From contig NZ_CP011801.1 of assembly GCF_001273775.1 (NCBI RefSeq), forward strand, positions 1,280,001 through 1,344,000: DNA of 64,000 nt, given 5' to 3'. Every line of letters starts with the position of its first letter. Position 1 is the stretch's first letter. Origin of the DNA: Nitrospira moscoviensis. Its GTDB lineage: Bacteria; Nitrospirota; Nitrospiria; Nitrospirales; Nitrospiraceae. Below, in pieces: positions 61,219 through 64,000 of this stretch. The position numbers and the translations under genes were made by a program. A model generated the notes under the pieces. It saw only the letters and a list, made by a program, of their open reading frames with translations. It ran no database searches and was not told where the DNA came from.

Positions 61219-62610
61219 TTACGCCGCGAGGCCTTCGAAGCAGGACCGCAGCTCCTGGGCGAATTCGATGGCGCGGCGATAGCGATGGACGGGATCTTTC
61301 TGCAGGGCGCGCTCGACTACGTCCTGCAGTTGTGGCGGCAGATCCGAGCGGAATGCCGAGAGCTTGGCATGCGGCGAGTGGGCGATGGCGAAGAGCAGGG
61401 CTGAGACATTGTCGGCGGTAAACGGGGGGCGGCCGGTGAGCAGCTCGAACATCACGACGCCGAGCGAAAAGATGTCCGACCGCCCATCGACCTTCTTGCC
61501 GGCGATCTGCTCCGGCGACATGTAGATCGGCGTCCCCAGTACGAGATCGCTTTGCGTCTTGGCGGACGAGGCCATCTTGGCGATCCCGAAGTCCATCACC
61601 TTCACGACCTGGTCCTTCGTGAGCATGATGTTCGCCGGCTTGATGTCGCGATGGACCACCCCCTGCTGGTGCGCATAATCCAACGCCTCCGCGACGGTCG
61701 CCAGGATGGCGGTCAACTTGTCCGGCGGCAGGAGGTTCGGCTTGCGCGACCAGTGCGTGAGGGTGGTGCCTTCCAAGACTTCCATCGCGATGTAGCCGAG
61801 ATCCTGCTCTTCGCCGGCGTCATAGATCGTCACGATGTTGGGATGCGACAGCCGTCCGGTCGATTCCGCTTCGCGGAAAAACCGGGCCTTCACGTCCTGG
61901 AGCTTGTCGGCGTCGTCGATCTGGTCCAGCCGCATGGTCTTGATCGCGACGAAGCGCTGGATCGTCGGATCTTTGCCCAGGTACACCACGCCCATCGCCC
62001 CGCGGCCGATTTCCTTCAGGATCTTGTAGCGGCCCAGTGTCGCCGGCGGACCGGTGTTATTGCCTATGACGGCGGCCGGTGGTGCGTCGTCGCGCTCCTC
62101 CGGCGCGCCGGTATCGTGGTTGTCATCGGCGGGGGCCGCCGCGTGGCGGCGCGCGGGCTTCGGCGGGCCGGCGAAAAACCGGTGGAGCGCGTCGAGGTTC
62201 AGCAGCCAGGCGGAGGAGATCCAGATGCCCCACAGCATGAGGCCAGCGGTGTAGACGATCGTGTACCGCTGTGATCCGATGCGTTCGATCAGCGACAAGC
62301 CGACGACCCGCAACGTCTTGTCCGTGGCGATCCAGACAAACAGCCCCGTCGCGGGCAGCACCAGCCGCCGGACGAACGCAAAGCCTCGCCCGTTGTCCGG
62401 CATGAGGCGGAACGCGCGGATCGAGAGGATTCCCAAAACGACGAGGCCGGTTTCCGCGATGACCAGACGGAGCGTCTGTGCGCCGGTCAATCCGAACAAT
62501 GTGATCGGAAAGGTTTGGGCCGCCGGCAATTTGCTCAGCAGGGGACCGGCGAAGAGGGCCGCTAAAATGACGATCAGAAATTGGATGGCCCAGCTGGCGG
62601 TGTTGGTCAT
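61219..62610 (-). CDS. Membrane-bound Ser/Thr protein kinase
   Basis: 463 aa. Three or four membrane helices fill residues ~5-150, then a Pro/Ala linker and a complete kinase domain (~190-450): GRGAMGVVYLG, Lys in VAIKTM, HRDIKPANIML, DFG and GTPIYMSPEQIAG. Unlike most bacterial kinases of this type the membrane helices are N-terminal and there is no extracellular sensor domain. ATG 62610 is used; 62664 is upstream in frame. Confidence 0.93.
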   Translation of the reverse strand: MTNTASWAIQFLIVILAALFAGPLLSKLPAAQTFPITLFGLTGAQTLRLVIAETGLVVLGILSIRAFRLMPDNGRGFAFVRRLVLPATGLFVWIATDKTLRVVGLSLIERIGSQRYTIVYTAGLMLWGIWISSAWLLNLDALHRFFAGPPKPARRHAAAPADDNHDTGAPEERDDAPPAAVIGNNTGPPATLGRYKILKEIGRGAMGVVYLGKDPTIQRFVAIKTMRLDQIDDADKLQDVKARFFREAESTGRLSHPNIVTIYDAGEEQDLGYIAMEVLEGTTLTHWSRKPNLLPPDKLTAILATVAEALDYAHQQGVVHRDIKPANIMLTKDQVVKVMDFGIAKMASSAKTQSDLVLGTPIYMSPEQIAGKKVDGRSDIFSLGVVMFELLTGRPPFTADNVSALLFAIAHSPHAKLSAFRSDLPPQLQDVVERALQKDPVHRYRRAIEFAQELRSCFEGLAA

Positions 62611-62748
62611 GGAGGTTCGGGTGTGCGGCTGGACAAAGTCTAGCGGATCGCGATGCGGAGTCAACGAATAGCAGAAAATATATGGGTGAGGGGTCAGGCG
62701 TCAGGCGTAAGAAGGTGAAGGGGGCGGGGGGAGGGATGAAAGAAAGGG

Positions 62749-63600
62749 TCACAGACGCGCAGCGGCGTTCTTCAGTTTGTGCAGCAGGTGATCGGGTACG
62801 TACAGCTCGCCTTTGCCGACGCCGACCTCGATGTCCGGTTTCGTGACGCCGTGGAAGTCGCTGCCGCCTGTGACGAGCAGGTCCGCCTGTTTAGCCAGGC
62901 TGAGAAATTCCCGCGTTTGCCGGGGCGTGTGGGTGCTGTAATGCACCTCGATCCCGTCGAGGCCGTCGGCTTTGAGTTGTTTGGCGAGTGACGCCAGTGT
63001 GCTGTCCTCGGTGGTTTTGACCCACGTGGGATGGGCGAGCACCGCCAGTCCCTGGGCGTCTTTGATCCATCGAATGGCCTCGGACGGAGCGGGTAAATCC
63101 CGCGGAACATACGCCGGCTTGCCGTTGGCCAGGAACCGATCGAATGCCTCCTTCGCGGAGGTCACCACTCCCTTATCCATCAGGACCCGCGCAATGTGCG
63201 GGCGGCCGACTGAGTCGCTGCCGGCGACGGCGCGAACCTCGTCGTAGGTGATGTCGATTCCCAAAGCCTGCAGCCGTTCGACGATCATCGGATTGCGCCG
63301 ATGCCGGCTTTCACGCAGCGTCACGAGCCGTTCATGGAGAAGCGGATCCCGCCAGTTGAGGAAATATCCCAAGACATGGAGCTCAGAATCGCCTAGCAGG
63401 GAACTGATCTCGATTCCTGGAATGACTTCGATGCCCAAGGTCCGGCCGGCTTCTGTCGCCTCGGGAATGGCCGTGGTGATGTCGTGATCGGTAATGGCGA
63501 GCGCGGTGACACCGGCTTTGTGCGCCAGATTGACTACTTCGACCGGCGCCAAGCTTCCGTCCGAATGGGTGGTATGAAGATGGAGATCGAGGCGGCTCAT
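62749..63600 (-). CDS. PHP-domain phosphoesterase (YciV/TrpH, RNase AM-like)
   Basis: 283 aa. RLDLHLHTTHSDGSLAP carries the first metal ligands, followed by ALAITDHDITT, PGIEISSL, VLAHPTW (metal His) and late VTGGSDFHG. The short length, without polymerase domains, matches the RNase AM/3',5'-nucleotide phosphatase group. It degrades RNA 5' ends or pAp. Its ATG overlaps the stop of the upstream methyltransferase gene by 4 nt. Confidence 0.92.
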   Translation of the reverse strand: MSRLDLHLHTTHSDGSLAPVEVVNLAHKAGVTALAITDHDITTAIPEATEAGRTLGIEVIPGIEISSLLGDSELHVLGYFLNWRDPLLHERLVTLRESRHRRNPMIVERLQALGIDITYDEVRAVAGSDSVGRPHIARVLMDKGVVTSAKEAFDRFLANGKPAYVPRDLPAPSEAIRWIKDAQGLAVLAHPTWVKTTEDSTLASLAKQLKADGLDGIEVHYSTHTPRQTREFLSLAKQADLLVTGGSDFHGVTKPDIEVGVGKGELYVPDHLLHKLKNAAARL

Positions 63601-64000
63601 AGAGGGCTCGGGCGGGCCGGTTTTTGCGCCACGAGTTGGGCTGTATAGACCGATCCGTGTCCGCCCTCATGGGCCCCTTCGTCATAATGCAAGACCTGGA
63701 GCGTCGAGGCGAGACGCAGCAGCTCATTGGGCGCCAAACAGAATTCCCAACGCCTCGGGTGTTTGTGGTGGAAATAGTTGTCGATCGTGAACGTCTCGTA
63801 GATCAGCACTCCGCCCGGCTTGAGCGCATCCATCAGATGGGGAACGAGCGACCGATACAAGTAGAAAAAGACCACGATCCCGTCGTACGTTTCTTTGCCC
63901 AGGTTCGGCTCGTGCGGAGCGGGCCGCTCCAAATCGAGCGTACGTGTCGTGATCGTGGACAAGTGGCGTTCCCGGGCCTCGGATGCCAGCCGAGCCAGCG
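63597..64000 (-). CDS. Class I SAM-dependent methyltransferase, C-terminal part
   Basis: The frame is open to the window edge, so the N-terminus lies beyond. The visible ~133 residues include YDGIVVFFYLYRSLVPHLMD, LKPGGVLIYETFT (motif III area) and FCLAPNELLRL. The style resembles TehB/thiopurine-type methyltransferases. The SAM loop itself is outside the window. It is coupled to the PHP gene by ATGA. Confidence 0.82.
   Translation of the reverse strand, partial: LARLASEARERHLSTITTRTLDLERPAPHEPNLGKETYDGIVVFFYLYRSLVPHLMDALKPGGVLIYETFTIDNYFHHKHPRRWEFCLAPNELLRLASTLQVLHYDEGAHEGGHGSVYTAQLVAQKPARPSPL

Overview
The window is GC-rich chromosomal DNA, most likely from a Nitrospira-type bacterium (Nitrospirota). 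That placement is an inference from remembered protein similarity and gene content: hopanoid genes hpnD/hpnE, a B12-dependent ribonucleotide reductase, a GAF-containing PilB/GspE ATPase, a DUF3365 haem protein and a Rieske/AIF-type reductase. The many Tat, lipoprotein and outer-membrane proteins indicate a Gram-negative cell. No taxonomic marker other than the 23S 3' end is present.

Layout. 1-512: 3' end of an rRNA operon (23S end, 5S, terminator). 0.65-12.3 kb: an accessory island, visibly more AT-rich in several genes. It holds an orphan gene, a DUF5677-like gene split by a complete IS21-family element (6-bp target duplication GTCTCA), an IS3-family element, a 1035-residue fusion of a Ycf48-like propeller to a haem-oxygenase-like diiron domain, a Tat-exported deaminase, and an IS3 remnant. 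12.3-14.2 kb: a HigBA-type toxin-antitoxin (TA) pair between a complete xthA and a diverged xthA 3' fragment. 14.3-32.7 kb: envelope, stress and lipid genes, including an SRPBCC protein, a Rieske oxidoreductase, a sensor kinase coupled to a PilZ-like/acyl-ACP-reductase-like fusion, FadL, a PagL-like deacylase and a delta-9-type desaturase. 33-44.8 kb: core genes rhlE, PilZ, mltC-like, pilB/gspE, then the operon uppS-cdsA-dxr-rseP-proS read leftward. 45-48.7 kb: tldD-pmbA and a dienelactone hydrolase. 48.7-51.4 kb: two more TA pairs inside a duplicated junction of a small gene and a family-4 uracil-DNA glycosylase. 51.5-64 kb: a four-gene overlapping operon (HAD phosphatase, cobalamin-binding-like protein, hpnD, hpnE), class II ribonucleotide reductase, YjbQ, a membrane Ser/Thr kinase, a PHP phosphoesterase and a truncated methyltransferase.

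Themes. Lipid and envelope biochemistry dominates: fatty-acid uptake, acyl-ACP reductase-like enzyme, desaturase, lipid A deacylase, undecaprenyl and phospholipid synthesis, hopanoid synthesis. The most unusual signals are: (1) TA cassettes flanked by diverged partial copies of their neighbour genes, at two loci; (2) two ~208-nt dispersed repeats of equal length with paired, apparently covarying stems, consistent with a structured RNA; (3) the propeller-diiron fusion next to a Tat-exported deaminase; (4) the PilZ-like/acyl-ACP-reductase fusion that keeps the catalytic cysteine. All comparisons were made by eye without searches.
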